Positions 1-11,470 of a stretch of 64,000 nt of DNA are shown here, piece by piece. The stretch comes from Choristoneura fumiferana (taxonomy: Eukaryota > Arthropoda > Insecta > Lepidoptera > Tortricidae): positions 17,973,706-18,037,705 of the forward strand of contig NC_133485.1 in the NCBI RefSeq assembly GCF_025370935.1, read 5' to 3'. The position numbers and the translations under genes are program-made. Below the pieces are notes generated by a model that was not told where the DNA came from, did not search any database, and saw nothing but the letters and a program-made list of their open reading frames with translations. Each line of letters opens with the position of its first letter. Position 1 is the stretch's first letter.

Positions 1-880
1 CATCATTAGTCTTTGCAAGTCACGAGACATTTCAGCCCATACCATGGCTTTTATGACTCCCTGAGCATCAATACCAGTACTGCAATTAATGAAAACCAAG
101 AGGAAGATGATGAAAATTGATTTACCTGATTTCATCTACCCGGGTTAATGCTTTATCAAGGAAATGATTTTATAATTATTGTTAGACTGATGAAAAATAA
201 TACCAAATCCGTAGGTTATTTTGTTTTGATTTTATATACTTAAACTTAAAGTGGTAATTAGTCTTTGAAAATAATCTTTTGTTTTTAGTTACTTTATGAA
301 ACTGGCTGGTTTATTTTTATTTGATTAAGACTATAAATGATTGCGACTATACTTACATTTCAGTGGTAGTGTTGCACGTTTTATAATGGAAAACTATGAT
401 TTTAAGAAATTAAAGACTGTTTTTTTAGTATTATTGGAATCGTTCGTAAATAATATTGCAATTTGATTATCATATTATTGTTTTATTATAAAACTTTCTA
501 AAAACCTTTAGTAAAAAAAATATTCCTAATAATTACGGGAATAAAATGGTAACGAACTATTATCTTAAACGCCGCTCACACTGAAAAGTAGTCGAATAAA
601 ATGGTACACCAATGGTATAATATTAGTGTTTGATCCTGAGAAACACCGAATAAAATGATATACGTCTTAACGCATAATAGTCAGTGATCTATTTCGACTA
701 AGTTACTATTTCTTAAATATCTTTCTTTTGACACATTTCTCGTGTATCACAGTAACATATTGAGATGTAATGAAAAATTAAGTTTACATAAAGCTAACTA
801 CCAACTGTCTACGTTTATCATAAAAGTCACAATTAAGCAAAACATGTTTTTGATTTTTCCTGAAAAATTTGGTTTTTGCA
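1..880. other. AT-rich outer left flank, no gene seen
   Basis: AT-rich sequence outside the palindrome. I see no open frame with coding character, no RNA gene and no clear repeat ends. It has no counterpart beyond the outer end of the right arm, so it marks where the inverted homology stops. Confidence 0.5.
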
Positions 881-924
881 GTTATCTTTTTGTTCCCCGG
901 GGCCGGCGAAACATTCGTATTTTT

Positions 925-1013
925 CATACAAATATCTGCCCCGACACGGGAATCGAACCCGGGTCCTCAAGCTTCGTAGTCAGGTTCTCTAACCACTAGG
1001 CCATCTGGTCGTC
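925..1013 (-). repeat. tRNA-headed SINE (type A), head
   Basis: Read on the minus strand, a tRNA-like head with an A box (TGGCCTAGTGGTTAGAG) and a B box (GGTTCGATTCC), followed by the body start GGGGCAGATATTTGTATGAA. The same head-body junction occurs at 8,336-8,590 and 59,360-59,460. The attached body and degenerate acceptor stem argue against a working tRNA gene. It lies at the outer edge of the left palindrome arm. Confidence 0.75.
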
Positions 1014-1644
1014 AAATTTGAAGTGACTAAGTCGGGGGTTTTCCAACTTTTTGTTCGTTAGGTTATCCCAACTCACGATCCCCACATGTTTCATTTGCCA
1101 AACTGTTTCATTTCTCAACTCACGATTTTCTATGAAACCATGTTTTTTTCGGAATTTTCATTAAACAAACCTAACCTAACCTAACATACTGTTCTATAAA
1201 ACCATAAGAAAATACATTTAGTTTTATATTTGGTTTTAGTAAATTGTTTGGAGAAATGAAACAGTTTGGCAAATGAAATATTTTGGGAAACATTTTCAGA
1301 ATACCCACATCCTTGCTACTTACCTTGTGCAATTTGGAATATGAGAATTAAGGTCGTTTGTCACGGTCAGCTAGGCACTACAGCGCTAGTAGATGACGTT
1401 AGTGTGCAAATTCCACGTATTTTTATTTTTAGGAATGAAATCGTGGATATTTTTATAAAATAATGTACATACCGCCAATAGCGTGAAATTTGTGATATAT
1501 CCTACCAAGTTTCAGATGTATTTTAATTTATAAAATACTTTCACTTGATCGCTGCAGTTTCGACTGAGATATTTTCGCACACATGCTTGTAATTTGTTGT
1601 AAACAAAAGTCTTTGTTAATTTCGCTCTCATGATCAAAGAGCAG

Positions 1645-1722
1645 ATTGGCCTAGTTGCATAAGGCTAGAGTTTACCCTACCCACAGCTTAGGAAGTTCGG
1701 GTTCAAACCCGTTGTAAGATTT
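1645..1722 (+). repeat. tRNA-derived SINE head
   Basis: A-box-like TGGCCTAGTTGCATAAGG and B-box-like GGGTTCAAACCC about 45 bp apart, followed by a T-rich run. It sits in a part of the left arm absent from the right arm. No cloverleaf could be drawn convincingly, so a SINE head is preferred to a tRNA gene. Confidence 0.5.
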
Positions 1723-1889
1723 GTTTTTTTTTTTGTTTTTTTATTATTGTTCTTAGTTAATGATGTTAATATTTTTTGAAATGTGTAGCTAATAATTTGT
1801 AAGACCTAATTTAGGCACAATCATTTTTTTTTAAATTTTAGGTAAATCTGAATATGCACAGCACAACTACAGTAAGTACTATGAGACTT

Positions 1890-1960
1890 CTAATTCCTCA
1901 CATCCACTCAAGGGTTGCTTGGTAGAGATCCCTTCGAGGGATAAGTTCGCCTTTACAAAG
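1890..1960 (+). repeat. LINE 3'-end fragment
   Basis: Contains the motif ...GGTAGAGATCCCTTCGAGGGATAAGTTCGCCTTTAC, split here by position. The same block (GGCAGAGATCCCTGCAGGCATAAGTTCGCC) occurs near 33,185-33,220 ahead of a polyadenylation-like AATAAA. I read both as 3'-UTR remnants of one non-LTR family. Confidence 0.5.
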
Positions 1961-2117
1961 TCAAGGAAACCGAATCACGTACCAGAGTGGAACCCAAGTG
2001 GAACCTTTTCATATTCAATTGCGCTGTGATTTCTTTGGCAGGTGTATGGGATGTCAACATGACATTAGTAGCACATAGGTTCCACCCTGGTACGTGACTC
2101 AGTTTCCTTGACCGTAA
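1961..2117. mobile_element. MITE with ~35-bp terminal inverted repeats
   Basis: Starts CAAGGAAACCGAATCACGTA and ends with the near-perfect complement TACGTGACTCAGTTTCCTTG, about 155 bp in all. It is a non-autonomous TIR element with no coding capacity, present only in the left arm. Confidence 0.75.
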
Positions 2118-2689
2118 CTCAACGATTGTTTATTTATTTTTTATTTACAATACAGTTTACATGCTATGAGAAAATTAGTCATAATCATTATCCCTATACA
2201 TACCTACATACACAGGCCTCCTCTCACAATGAGGGCTTGGGCGTTATTTTCAACGCAGGCCCAGTGTGATTTGAGTTATAGCGCACACCATTAATTATTT
2301 AGCAGGTGTCTGTACGTTTCTTCACGATATTTTCCTTCAACGAAAAACACGTGACAATATGAAATTAGACTTGTTTATTTTTATTTCAAATTTAATTGGT
2401 AGGGTAGTAATCGAAGGCTCTATTGAACAACAAATAAAAAAGTCCATCACTAAGTCAGTTTTTATTTATTTATTTAAATCAGTCAATTAAATTAGCCCAC
2501 ATACAACCACTGCTGAGTGCCTCTTGCATTTTCACGCCACTTTTCCAGTCTTGTGCCAGTCGCATACACAGCTTACCAGCCGAGAATGTATGTTATGACA
2601 GTGTTTTTCACTCTGTAATTAAATATTTTATTATGAAAATAAAACATATTTTGAAGAAGCATATTTTGTGTAAATAAATTAGTATGGAA

Positions 2690-2833
2690 ATCGTGCCACC
2701 TTAAACGGACGAGTTTGCGAGTCCATTTAACTAATACGAAGCCAGTAATTGCTATTCCAGACGAGACTAATATACCTAAAGCTTTTCTCAAAAAGGTAAA
2801 GGAAAAAAACTAAATTAGAATAGGTAAACCTTT
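2690..2833. repeat. diverged copy of hairpin element H
   Basis: TTAAACGGACGAGTTTGCGAGTCC... followed by GCCAGTAATTGCTATTCCAG, the core of the hairpin family present in full at 3,375-4,452. The adjacent 2,778-2,833 segment is matched in the right arm at 62,392-62,450, so part of this copy predates the duplication. Confidence 0.7.
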
Positions 2834-3118
2834 TCTCGACAATAGTACATTAGGTACTGTAGAGGCCGGGAATTAGGGGGTTGCCGGCCAAGCAGATATA
2901 GATATAGAATAGATAATATAGAAATTCAGATTATTAATTTCAAGTCGTGTCTCGTGTATAGCCTTTGTCGTGGATATTTGACGTTTTGCATTGAAACAAA
3001 AGACTGTTGTCTTGCAGGCTTGCAACAGTATATTTTGAAGCCTGTTTTATGGAACACAACACAAACATTCAAACATGACATGAAATATTGACGTTGTGAA
3101 AAATAATAGGCTGAGAAG

Positions 3119-3360
3119 TATCGCGCTGCAGGCGCTGCGGCTCAGCTGCGTGCGCGCGGTCACTAGCGGCCTGCAAAGAGATTTCATACAACTTTGCAGG
3201 CCGCTGGCCGGCAATGCGACCGTCTTTTGTTTCATTCAACGCGCGCTCTGCGACACGGCGCACGCCCACACCCAGTACCACCGCCTGCAGCCGCCGCCAG
3301 CAGCCAGCGCGACACGCGCGCACACAACAGGGCGACCAGACTAGCGGCCCGCCAGCTTGA
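3119..3360. other. GC-rich island in AT-rich DNA
   Basis: About 240 bp rich in GCGC, CTGCAG and GCCGCC in otherwise AT-rich sequence. Short open frames exist on both strands but share no family motif and look like consequences of high GC. It contains an imperfect inverted pair, GCGGCCTGCAAAG (about 3,166-3,178) and CTTTGCAGGCCGC (about 3,193-3,205). Function unknown; absent from the right arm. Confidence 0.5.
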
Positions 3361-3374
3361 TTTCTGGTTTTTTT

Positions 3375-4452
3375 TGAGGAATAGTAGATTATTGTCGTGG
3401 CCTGGAAGTAGGCAATTGCTGGCTGAGTATGAGTATTAAACGGACGAGCTTGCGAGTCCGTTTAACTAATACGAAGCCAGCAATTGCTATTCCAGCCGAG
3501 ACTAATATAAAGCTTTTCTCAAAAATGGTTAATAATTCTGAAATAGAATAAACTTTTTCTCAAAATATATTATAAAATTTAATTTTATTCCATATTTTTC
3601 TTATGCTTTCCCGCCTTTTTTCATTAAAAATAAACTGCAGGTGTATTTTTCCACCGAAAACACCACAAGCTATTTCAGACCCAATAGAAAAAGTCCGGAG
3701 TTCCCACAAAATATCAGATACTGGCCATTAGACTTGGCTGTATACGACTTGTACCAACATTTCCAAGGCCTATTTAACTTAAAACAAAAAAAAATGTGAC
3801 TGATTGCAGGCGCGCTAATTCATTATTGTCGAGCTAGCGCGCCTGCAACCTTTTTAACTTTTTAATTTTTCGCTGACCATAAACTATGCACTTCACCTTC
3901 TGATATGTAAAGAATAATGTCAACTTTTACGGACATTTTTGAGAAATAGTAGATTATTGTCGTGGCCTGGAAGTAGGCAATTGCTGGCTGAGTATGAGTA
4001 TTAAACGGACGAGCTTGCGAGTCCGTTTAATTAATACGAAGCCAGCAATTGCTATTCCAGCCGAGACTAATATAAAGCTTTTCTCAAAAATGGTGAATAA
4101 TTCTGAAATAGAATAAACTTTTTCTCAAAATATATTATAAAATTTAATTTTATTCCAATATTTTTCTTATGCTTTCCCGCCTTTTTTCATTAAAAATAAA
4201 CTGCAGGTGTATTTTTCCACCGAAAACACCACAAGCTATTTCAGACCCAACGACTACGACTACGACTTGTGCCAACATTTCCATGGCCTTTTAACTTTAA
4301 AAAAAATGACTGATTGCAGGCGCGCTAATTCATTATTGTCGAGCTAGCGCGCCTGCAATCCTTTTAACTTTTTAATTTTTCGCTGACCATAAACTATGCA
4401 CTTCACCTTCTGATATGGAAAGAATAATGTCAACTTTTACGGACATTTTTGA
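3375..4452. repeat. head-to-tail tandem of hairpin element H
   Basis: Two near-identical units (about 3,375-3,940 and 3,941-4,452), each starting ATAGTAGATTATTGTCGTGG and ending GGACATTTTTGAGAA, directly abutted. Each unit holds a compound hairpin: an outer stem from GCAATTGCTGGCT and its complement, and an inner 10-bp stem TTAAACGGAC / GTCCGTTTAA. A second hairpin is GCAGGCGCGCTA...TAGCGCGCCTGC. A single unit sits inverted at 21,150-21,718, and a partial one at 37,545-37,760. Confidence 0.85.
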
Positions 4453-4715
4453 GAAAAAGAATATATCTTGCTCTCGAACATCATTAATGCCCGGTTTACA
4501 TTATCCCAGTAAAACCGTTCCTCGTCGTTTGTGTAAGTCGTTTGGATTGTGACCCCGTGTATCATTACTGGCACGATTTTACTGGCATAATGTTAACCGG
4601 ACATAAAATAACAATAAGATTAACTGTCACGTTGACAAGTAAATTTTAGAATAGAATAGAAGATTTATTTGCATAGGTATAATAAGTGGCAAAGTTTAAT
4701 GTTCATAAGTCAAAA

Positions 4716-5117
4716 AAACGGCTAAGAGCGTGTCGGACACGCCCAAAATATGGGGGGACGCTCGATTTTAATGAAAATTTGCACTTTAAAGTTGAATATT
4801 TCGCAAACCAATCACTGAATCGAAAAATCGTCTTAGCAAACCCCTAATGGTTTTAAAGACCAACCCAACGATACTCCACACTATAGGGTTGGATGAGAAA
4901 AAAAAATCCCGCACCCCCCTTTACGTCCATGGGAGGTACCCTTAATTTTTTTTTTATTGTAAGTACCATTTTGTCGGCATAGTTTACATATATATCGGTG
5001 CAAAATTACAGATTTCTAGCATTGATAGTCCCTAAGCAAAGCAGCGGACAGACGGACAGACAGACAGACAGACATGGCGAAACTATAAGGGTTCCGTTTT
5101 TGCCATTTTGGCTCCGG
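4716..5117 (+). repeat. GGGTTCCG interspersed repeat, copy 1
   Basis: Begins with a palindrome-bearing end (GAGCGTGTCGGACACGCCC), includes the internal block GACGCTCGATTTTAATGAAA, and ends with a hairpin AAGGGTTCCG...CGGAACCCT around TTTGCCATTTTGGCTC. The same architecture recurs eight more times in the window. No coding capacity; a non-autonomous element is likely. Confidence 0.8.
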
Positions 5118-5194
5118 AACCCTAAAAAAGGTCGGTTACGAGTGGTGCGATCTATCATCATGGTTTTTCAAATAATTTTTAATTTATATAAAAC

Positions 5195-5430
5195 AAAAAC
5201 CCCCGACTTCGTCACTTCAAAATTCAATATCTCAAAAACGGCTGAACCGATTTTGATAAAACATGTCTAAGAACCATCGCTAGAACACCTTTCAAATAAA
5301 AAACCGCATTTAAATTGGTCTACCTTTTTAAGAGCTACGGAGCTACAGACAGACAGACACAAAGACACACAGACACACATAGCGGTCAAACTTATAACAC
5401 CCCTCTTTTTGCGTCGGGGGTTAAAAACAG
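5195..5430 (+). repeat. CCCCCGAC interspersed repeat
   Basis: Bounded by AAACCCCCGACTTCGTCACT and GCGTCGGGGGTTAAAA, with AAAACGGCTGAACCGATTTT and a CAGACAGACAGACAC simple repeat inside. Other copies lie at 10,437-10,640, 11,907-12,400 and 62,730-62,890; fragments at 11,450-11,575. Non-coding. Confidence 0.75.
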
Positions 5431-6140
5431 TACAATGTCTAATATTATTATCTTCCAATTCCAAGAATTCACTGGCCAGGTTATAAGCCTACATGCGTCC
5501 AAGCTTATGACGTTTTTTTGATGAAGGCGACACGCGCTGAATGCGTGTTTAAGATCGTTTATACCAGCTGAGCTGGCAACGTTGCATTTTTGATAGTTAT
5601 TCTCGATTATTCCATAAAAAATTAACGAAAATCAAAAATGTTGTCTGATAGAACACTTCTTGATATATATAAGTCAATGTGTCTAATCCAATAATTATTC
5701 GTCTTTAAAAATCGTTAAAAAACATTAATTCGCTCAAGAAACGACCGATAGATACAGATCTCATGTGAATAAGAGATATACATTATGGTAATAATAATAA
5801 TTTATCGCTAGCTGCTCACACTGCCAGCGAGAAGTCTCTCCCAACTAGTTTGTCGCAGTGACTTTATGTATTTAGTAATTTATTCCTATTTCCTTTGGTT
5901 ACGCCATTGCTAGAGAACGATTTTACACCGGTTTTTTAATAGTTTGTAGAAGGTCCGAAAAAAAATATTAAGAACGTTGCTCAGAAAATTAATGAATTTC
6001 AGATAACTTGACGTACATAAACTTTTCTAATGTAACCTTACCACGTTAAATTACAACCGCTAGGATTAGATACCTAAAAATTGGCGCGGGTTCTTTTAAA
6101 TTTTAGTATCTTCCGAAATAATTTTGCAAAATATCGGTTT
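5431..6140. other. no gene seen
   Basis: AT-rich DNA within a left-arm stretch absent from the right arm. I recognise no element ends, coding exon or RNA gene. Confidence 0.4.
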
Positions 6141-6144
6141 TTTA

Positions 6145-6782
6145 AGGTTCCGGAGCCCAAATGGCAAAAGTCTCTCCGTCCGTATGTCACAGGCGTTTTA
6201 CTCGAAAACTACAAGATGTATATCAATGAAATTTGGAGTACAGATGTCTTGTCAAAGCCGCTATTTAGTTTTGTAGTTAAATTACAAAAATAAATATTTA
6301 TAGGGGGGGCAAATTGAAATATTTTTTTTAACTCGCATTAACGCGTGGCACATAGTTCGACAGCTCTTTTGAAAATATATGTAGTAAGGTTTCTCAAAAA
6401 AATTTTTGGTTAAGTGAAGATTTCCGGAAACATCGCTCCCAAAGTAGCAAAAAGTGTGCCCCCCCCTCTATCTTGTAAACCGTTTGTCCAAACAATATGC
6501 AAAAAATATGGAAAGGTAACGCTTAATAAATACTTTCAACGAAAATTGGTTTTAACATGATCGAATATACCGTTTTTAAGTTATTGCCTAAAAACTGCGC
6601 TTCTCAAGTTCTCAACAAAAGGACGTTAGTGCCGTGAAGATACGGTCTTTTCTGGTAATAGATATTTAACTGTAGTAAGTGTTTTAATTGTGTTATAATG
6701 CACATAATATTACTTGATTTTTTCGTAATGGCTACGGAACCCTATCTTGGGCGTGTCCGACACGCTCTTGGCCGGTTTTTTT
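6145..6782 (-). repeat. GGGTTCCG repeat, copy 2 (inverted)
   Basis: Reads in reverse, from TTCCGGAGCCCAAATGGCAAAA to the GGGCGTGTCCGACACGCTCTTGGCCGG end, with the cut-off second end retained. Its distal end (6,698-6,850) is still matched in the right arm near 62,220-62,290, where the rest is deleted. Confidence 0.8.
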
Positions 6783-6961
6783 ATTCAATTGTCAGGGCTA
6801 TTGTTCAGTGTCATTATTGTTCCTGTTCACTACCCTATAGTACACAATTTGCAAATAAAAGCTTTTGTAAGAGTAATAGGTTGTAGTATTATTTATTCTG
6901 ACCCATCGACAACCATCTGAACTACACAATCGCTTATCGCTCGTTAACTCGTACTTAATTT

Positions 6962-7631
6962 CGATGGGTCCTACGTATAAGAGCTTAAGTGTAAAATTTT
7001 TACTTTACAGGACGGACTTTCAAAGTCAAAAACTGTCGTAACTCAGAGATGGTGTATCCGAGACTTCTAAAATTTGGCACACTAGCTAATAGTACTCTGT
7101 CCTTCAGCCACAACGAATAAATTTTAATATAATATTTTTTCATTAAAAGTTATGGTACATACGCCCATATACGTGAATTTCCGGGAAATAAACTTGTGTT
7201 CAAAAAGACAGTAAAAAGATCTATCTGGTACTTTGGCTCATATACGCGTTCAACATTAAAATCTTTGGTAAAAAAATACTTTACCCAAGATACTTGGAGA
7301 AATTAAAAAAAAGTAATACAATCACGTTACGATATAGTATTGGGGTAGCGGCGTTCCGCTTGACGTACAAGGACCTAAATGGCAGTTATGCCCACAGATT
7401 TAAAAAAAAACCGCCCCGGGATTTACCGCGTATAAGTATCAAACGTACGTTTGGCCCTTTTACGTTAAAATTGCATCTAGTTCGGCCATTTTACGTCAAT
7501 GAAAACTCGAAAAATAATTTAATAACAGTGTTTTTTTAATCCACTATCTAAATATATATAGTTTATAGATACCTATAACGCACAAAACTCAAAATTGAAA
7601 AAAAAAAACACTGGCCCTCATAGGACCTATC
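6962..7631. mobile_element. 670-bp TIR element, left arm only
   Basis: Starts CGATGGGTCCTA and ends TAGGACCTATC, imperfect terminal inverted repeats. AATTT flanks both sides (6,957-6,961 and 7,632-7,636) as a target-site duplication. The right arm at about 62,120-62,130 has a single AAATT (revcomp) and is an intact empty site. The internal 81-codon open frame (7,294-7,539) resembles nothing I know. Confidence 0.8.
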
Positions 7632-8151
7632 AATTTGTAGCTCTACTCGCTTCGCGTTCATCGTCGGCGTTGAAACTAAGTGCGTTATGCGCAAGTCGGT
7701 CTGCGCCAAGCCTGAATCCAACTGGTTCATATTAAGCATTGCTCTTGACGAAGCAGCTTATTTCGAAATACACCTGCAGTTGTGTCTGTCGTGTTAAAGC
7801 CATTTTGTTAATTTTACTTTCGTGACTTAAAGTAAATTATTAATTTAGGATTATTTGGCGTTAATTATTAATTTCATAATGAAAAGTTTGGCTTGATCGT
7901 TTGTCGATTGTTTTGCTGAAATTACAGATTAATATAGTTTTATTTTAAGACACAATTTTAATTAAACGTAAAACCCTTCGATTTCAATGAAGCAACTGTT
8001 AGTTCACGGGATGATTATGTCAAACGTTACATTATGACATTTGTTATTAGGTCAAGTGGGGATCCTTTATTTATGACATGAAGTGATACAGTGAATTAGT
8101 ATATAATTTAATGTTTAGTATTTAAATTAAACGGATTTTAAAGAAGTGATA

Positions 8152-8215
8152 ATGTTATTATTTTTTGTGTTGGGGTGTGTTCTGCTGCAACAGGCTTCGA
8201 GTTTAACCTTAACAG
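8152..8215 (+). CDS. left copy exon 1: start and signal peptide
   Basis: ATG followed by MLLLFFVLGCVLLQQASSLT, a hydrophobic secretion signal. Ends in ACAG|GTAAG, phase 1. Identical in sequence to the right copy exon 1. The start was chosen because it opens directly into the signal peptide and is conserved in both arms. Confidence 0.85.
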
Positions 8216-8335
8216 GTAAGACCAAACAGTTGGACCACGTTTAACTAACAACACGACTGACTGGAAAAAACATCCATTCAATAAATGAACCTAACATAGA
8301 CAGACAGACTAACGAAACTTTATAAATAAATATCA

Positions 8336-8590
8336 TGGGACACTTCACACCAATTGACCTAGTCCCAAACTAAGCAATGCTTGTACTATGGATACTAGAC
8401 AACGGATAAACATACTTATTTAGATATTGCATAGGTACTTCAATACATATTAAACATCCAAAACCCGAGAGCAAACATTAGTATTATTCATACAAATATC
8501 TGCCCCGGCCGGGAATCGAACCCGCGGGACCTCAAGCTTCCTAATCAGGTTCGCTAACCATTTGGCCAACCGCCGGCCGGCAACGCATCC
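8336..8590 (-). mobile_element. tRNA-headed SINE (type A), intron 1
   Basis: On the minus strand: head with B box GGTTCGATTCCCGGCC, then GGGGCAGATATTTGTATG, body to ACCTAGTCCCAAACT... near 8,360. The orthologous copy in the right arm (59,360-59,900) is interrupted by a later SINE, so here is the uninterrupted version. A head with disrupted acceptor arm rules out a working tRNA. Confidence 0.8.
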
Positions 8591-9570
8591 GTAATTCAAC
8601 TTATGTTATGGCTGTCCGTTGGCGGCGGTGATTGCTTTCTTAAATTTTAACTGAAGCCGTTGTAAGTTAGTCTGCGGGTATAATGGGAATATACTAAAAC
8701 GCCGTTTTTCCCAGTGTCGCTTACGCACTTTTTCTGAGGCGGATGTTTTCCATTCTAATGCGCATGCTCAACGGTAAGAAAAGTGTCAAAGGTTAAAAAT
8801 ATATGTATTAAAAAAAAACTTAAACAAATTGAATAGAAAACCCCACCCAATATAAACATGAATTAGTCATTGCAAACGAAAACATTAATTTGTAATAATA
8901 CTTACACCGTAGAAACTCGTGAATAATTATTAATAAACACTGGAAAAAAGTTTTAACATGAAAAAAATTGACAAGTTATGAGTCAGACGTGGAATAGACA
9001 GCTTCATTACATCTCGCAAATTATGAATAAATTAAAATGAAAGAGCAGAATATGTACAATACCTAAGTATCATAAAGAGCCTATTATTTGTAACACAACG
9101 TCAATATTTCATGTCATGTTTGAGAAAAGACTTCAAATTCTATTTCCATTTTTTTAACAGACAGTATCTTTGATTAATTATGTATACGTCCAAATAAATT
9201 GGTCATTTGGCCAACATCATAGTCATTTCTATCCGATGGATGTCCACTGTTAGACATTAGGGCCCAGTTTCTGGAAGCATACCTATTAGTCTAATAATAT
9301 TTTCACTTCTCATGCTCGTAAAGTTGGCGGTTATGCTGGATCTAAGCGACATAAAATTGTAAACAGCCACAAACAAAAAAGGTTTCTACCTACATACATT
9401 TTTTTGTTAATTTTTAATTTATATAAAACTAAAAATCAATCAAAATAGATCGATAAAACTAAACATTTATAATTATATTGTACTGCATAAGCAATAATAA
9501 TAATAATAAAACTATTTACTGCCATAGTATAAACAAGAGGATACAAATACGCATATTATAATTAGAAAAA

Positions 9571-9876
9571 GCCGTGGTGGCCTAGTGGTGTGACCTATCG
9601 CCTCTCAAGCAGAGGGTCGTGGGTTCAAACCCCGGCTCGCACCTCTGAGTTTTTCAACATTAATGTGCGGAATTACATTTGAAATTTACCACGAGCTTTG
9701 CGGTGAAGTAAAACATCGTGAGGAAACCTGCACAAATCTGCGAAGCAATTCAATGGTGTGTGTGAAGTTCCCAATCCGCACTGGGCCCGCGTGGGAACTA
9801 TGGCTCAAGCCCTCTTGTTCAGAGAGGAGGCCTGTGCCCAGCAGTGGGACGTATATAGGCTGGGATGATGATGATG
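9571..9876 (+). mobile_element. tRNA-headed SINE (type B) with GATGAT tail
   Basis: Head GCCGTGGTGGCCTAGTGGTG (A box) and GTGGGTTCAAACCCCGGC (B box), a body through GAGGAAACCTGCAC and TGCCCAGCAGTGGGACG, and a (GATGAT) tail. A 13-bp direct repeat ATATTATAATTAG at 9,553-9,565 and 9,877-9,889 is the target-site duplication. The body end resembles RTE-type LINE 3' ends, which probably supply its mobilisation. Open frames here are SINE sequence. Confidence 0.9.
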
Positions 9877-10436
9877 ATATTATAATTAGGTACAAAATAG
9901 GTCTACACCTTGACAATGGGTGCCAGTCTCAGCAAATGCTGGCTTTAGTTTTCAGCGCTGGTTTTCAACCCGGACCCTTTGGCAGGGGTGGCCGTAAGTA
10001 ATACTAAGATATTAAAAATAATAGTAATTAAAAGAGAATAAAAACAAACAAACAAAAACAAAACACTGTAACAAAAATACTACTAACAAAAATAAAAGGC
10101 ACATAGTAAGTGAACAATTGTTTCCACTGTTGATATTTAATTTCCTCGCCATCAAAGTGAAAAGCAGTGTAAAACTCCAGCATTAAACCCATTTTCCTCT
10201 CGACGTGTCTATCCATCGGGTGGCTATATGAACGTCTATGGTAAAATGGCTCGTTTTATGCTCTCGTTGTACAATCTACTATAAGTAGTGTTTTGTCTCA
10301 TTTTCTCATACAATTTATGAGACAAAACATTAATATTATTAGATAAATACGCTTTGAGAAACAGGGCCCAGGCCTCCAACATAGACCTTCATTTGCTTCA
10401 GTTGGAAGCGGCCTGCATCTACATTATTAATTTTTA

Positions 10437-10645
10437 ACTCCCGACGCAAAATTAAGGGTTGTATAAGTTTGACCGCTATGTGTCTGTGTGTCTGTCTGTG
10501 GCACCGTAGCTCTTAAACGGGTGAACCCATTTGAATGCGGTTTTTTTATTTGAAAGCAGGTTTTGTAGCGATGGTTCTTAGATATGTTTTATCAAAATCG
10601 GTTTAGCCATTGTTGAGCTATTGAACTTTGAACTTTGTTAGAACC
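10437..10645 (-). repeat. CCCCCGAC repeat (inverted)
   Basis: From AACTCCCGACGCAAAATTAAGG through GACCGCTATGTGTCTGTGTG to CAAAATCGGTTTAGCCATT, the reverse of the 5,195-5,430 repeat. Non-coding. Confidence 0.65.
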
Positions 10646-11215
10646 AAAATTTGAGAAACTTGCTTCTGCGCATTGCAGTGTTTTGGCCCACGTATGACGG
10701 AGGTGACGACCCCTTGCTTACGTTTCTTTTGTTGACTTTAAACGTGTGAAGTCGATATTTCTTCGAGTATTTTCATTAGCATGCTGTCTATGTTTTACCA
10801 TCTACTTATCTACATACTTTAGTATTTACTAGCTAATGACTAGCTTTTGATTGCATTGACTTAAGTTTAACACGTTGGCTGTTATGAGCATCACCGGTAG
10901 GATCAGAAGCTCATTTTTGGCCAGAATCAAACTTTGAATGCCTCTGATTTATTTGTCCTGCTTGTTTTATATGTGATGTTTATTTTTTTAAGTTGTTTAA
11001 TTAAATTAAACATTACACTTGCTAACCCAGTTACCAAGCAGCAGTGCCATATTAACTGGCCGTTCTTTTAAATTGTTCGTAATTGTAAATAAAATTTATT
11101 TCGTAAACTATACTTATTCATCATTCAAAACCCCCGACACAAAAAAAAACGCCTGAAATAAAAACGCCGACATAAAAACACCGCCCAAAAAGAAAAATAA
11201 AAAGTAAAAAATAAT

Positions 11216-11470
11216 TATGCACTACCTAGCTGTTGCCCGCGACCTCATCTGCGAAGAATTCGTTTATACCTATCCCGCGGGGACTATGCTGATTTCCCGC
11301 AAAATTAGCCTAAGTTAATTTAGTATAAGTACCTAGTAATATTTTTTTATCTAAGCGTCGGCGTCGTTAGTGTCGGGGAACCGCTAAGGTTTACAGGAAA
11401 CAAAAGTACATATGTTGATTTTTTTAAAGTATTAACCTTAGCGGTCTTGTCCTTCAAAGTTCAAAATCTC
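11216..11470 (-). repeat. Helitron-like fragment
   Basis: CTAGCTGTTGCCCGCGAC is the reverse complement of a GTCGCGGGCAACAGCTAG 3' end; the block continues through CCCGCGGGGACTATGCTGA and GGGGAACCGCTAAGG. The same block lies in the opposite orientation at 22,140-22,345 in intron 4. CTAG ends beside a GC-rich stem suggest a Helitron, though no 5' end is clear. Confidence 0.55.

Noticed and set aside
925..1013. Possible tRNA gene (also at 8,500-8,590, 9,571, 14,745, 59,464, 60,045)
   Set aside because: A and B boxes are present, but acceptor stems do not pair and each head continues into a repeated SINE body; several have target-site duplications.
3096..3439. Overlapping open frames on both strands in the GC-rich island
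   Set aside because: Open frames on both strands follow from high GC; no family motif, no splice context.
9663..10001. 112-codon open frame as a gene
   Set aside because: It is SINE type B sequence read through into flanking DNA; the same reading appears in other SINE copies.
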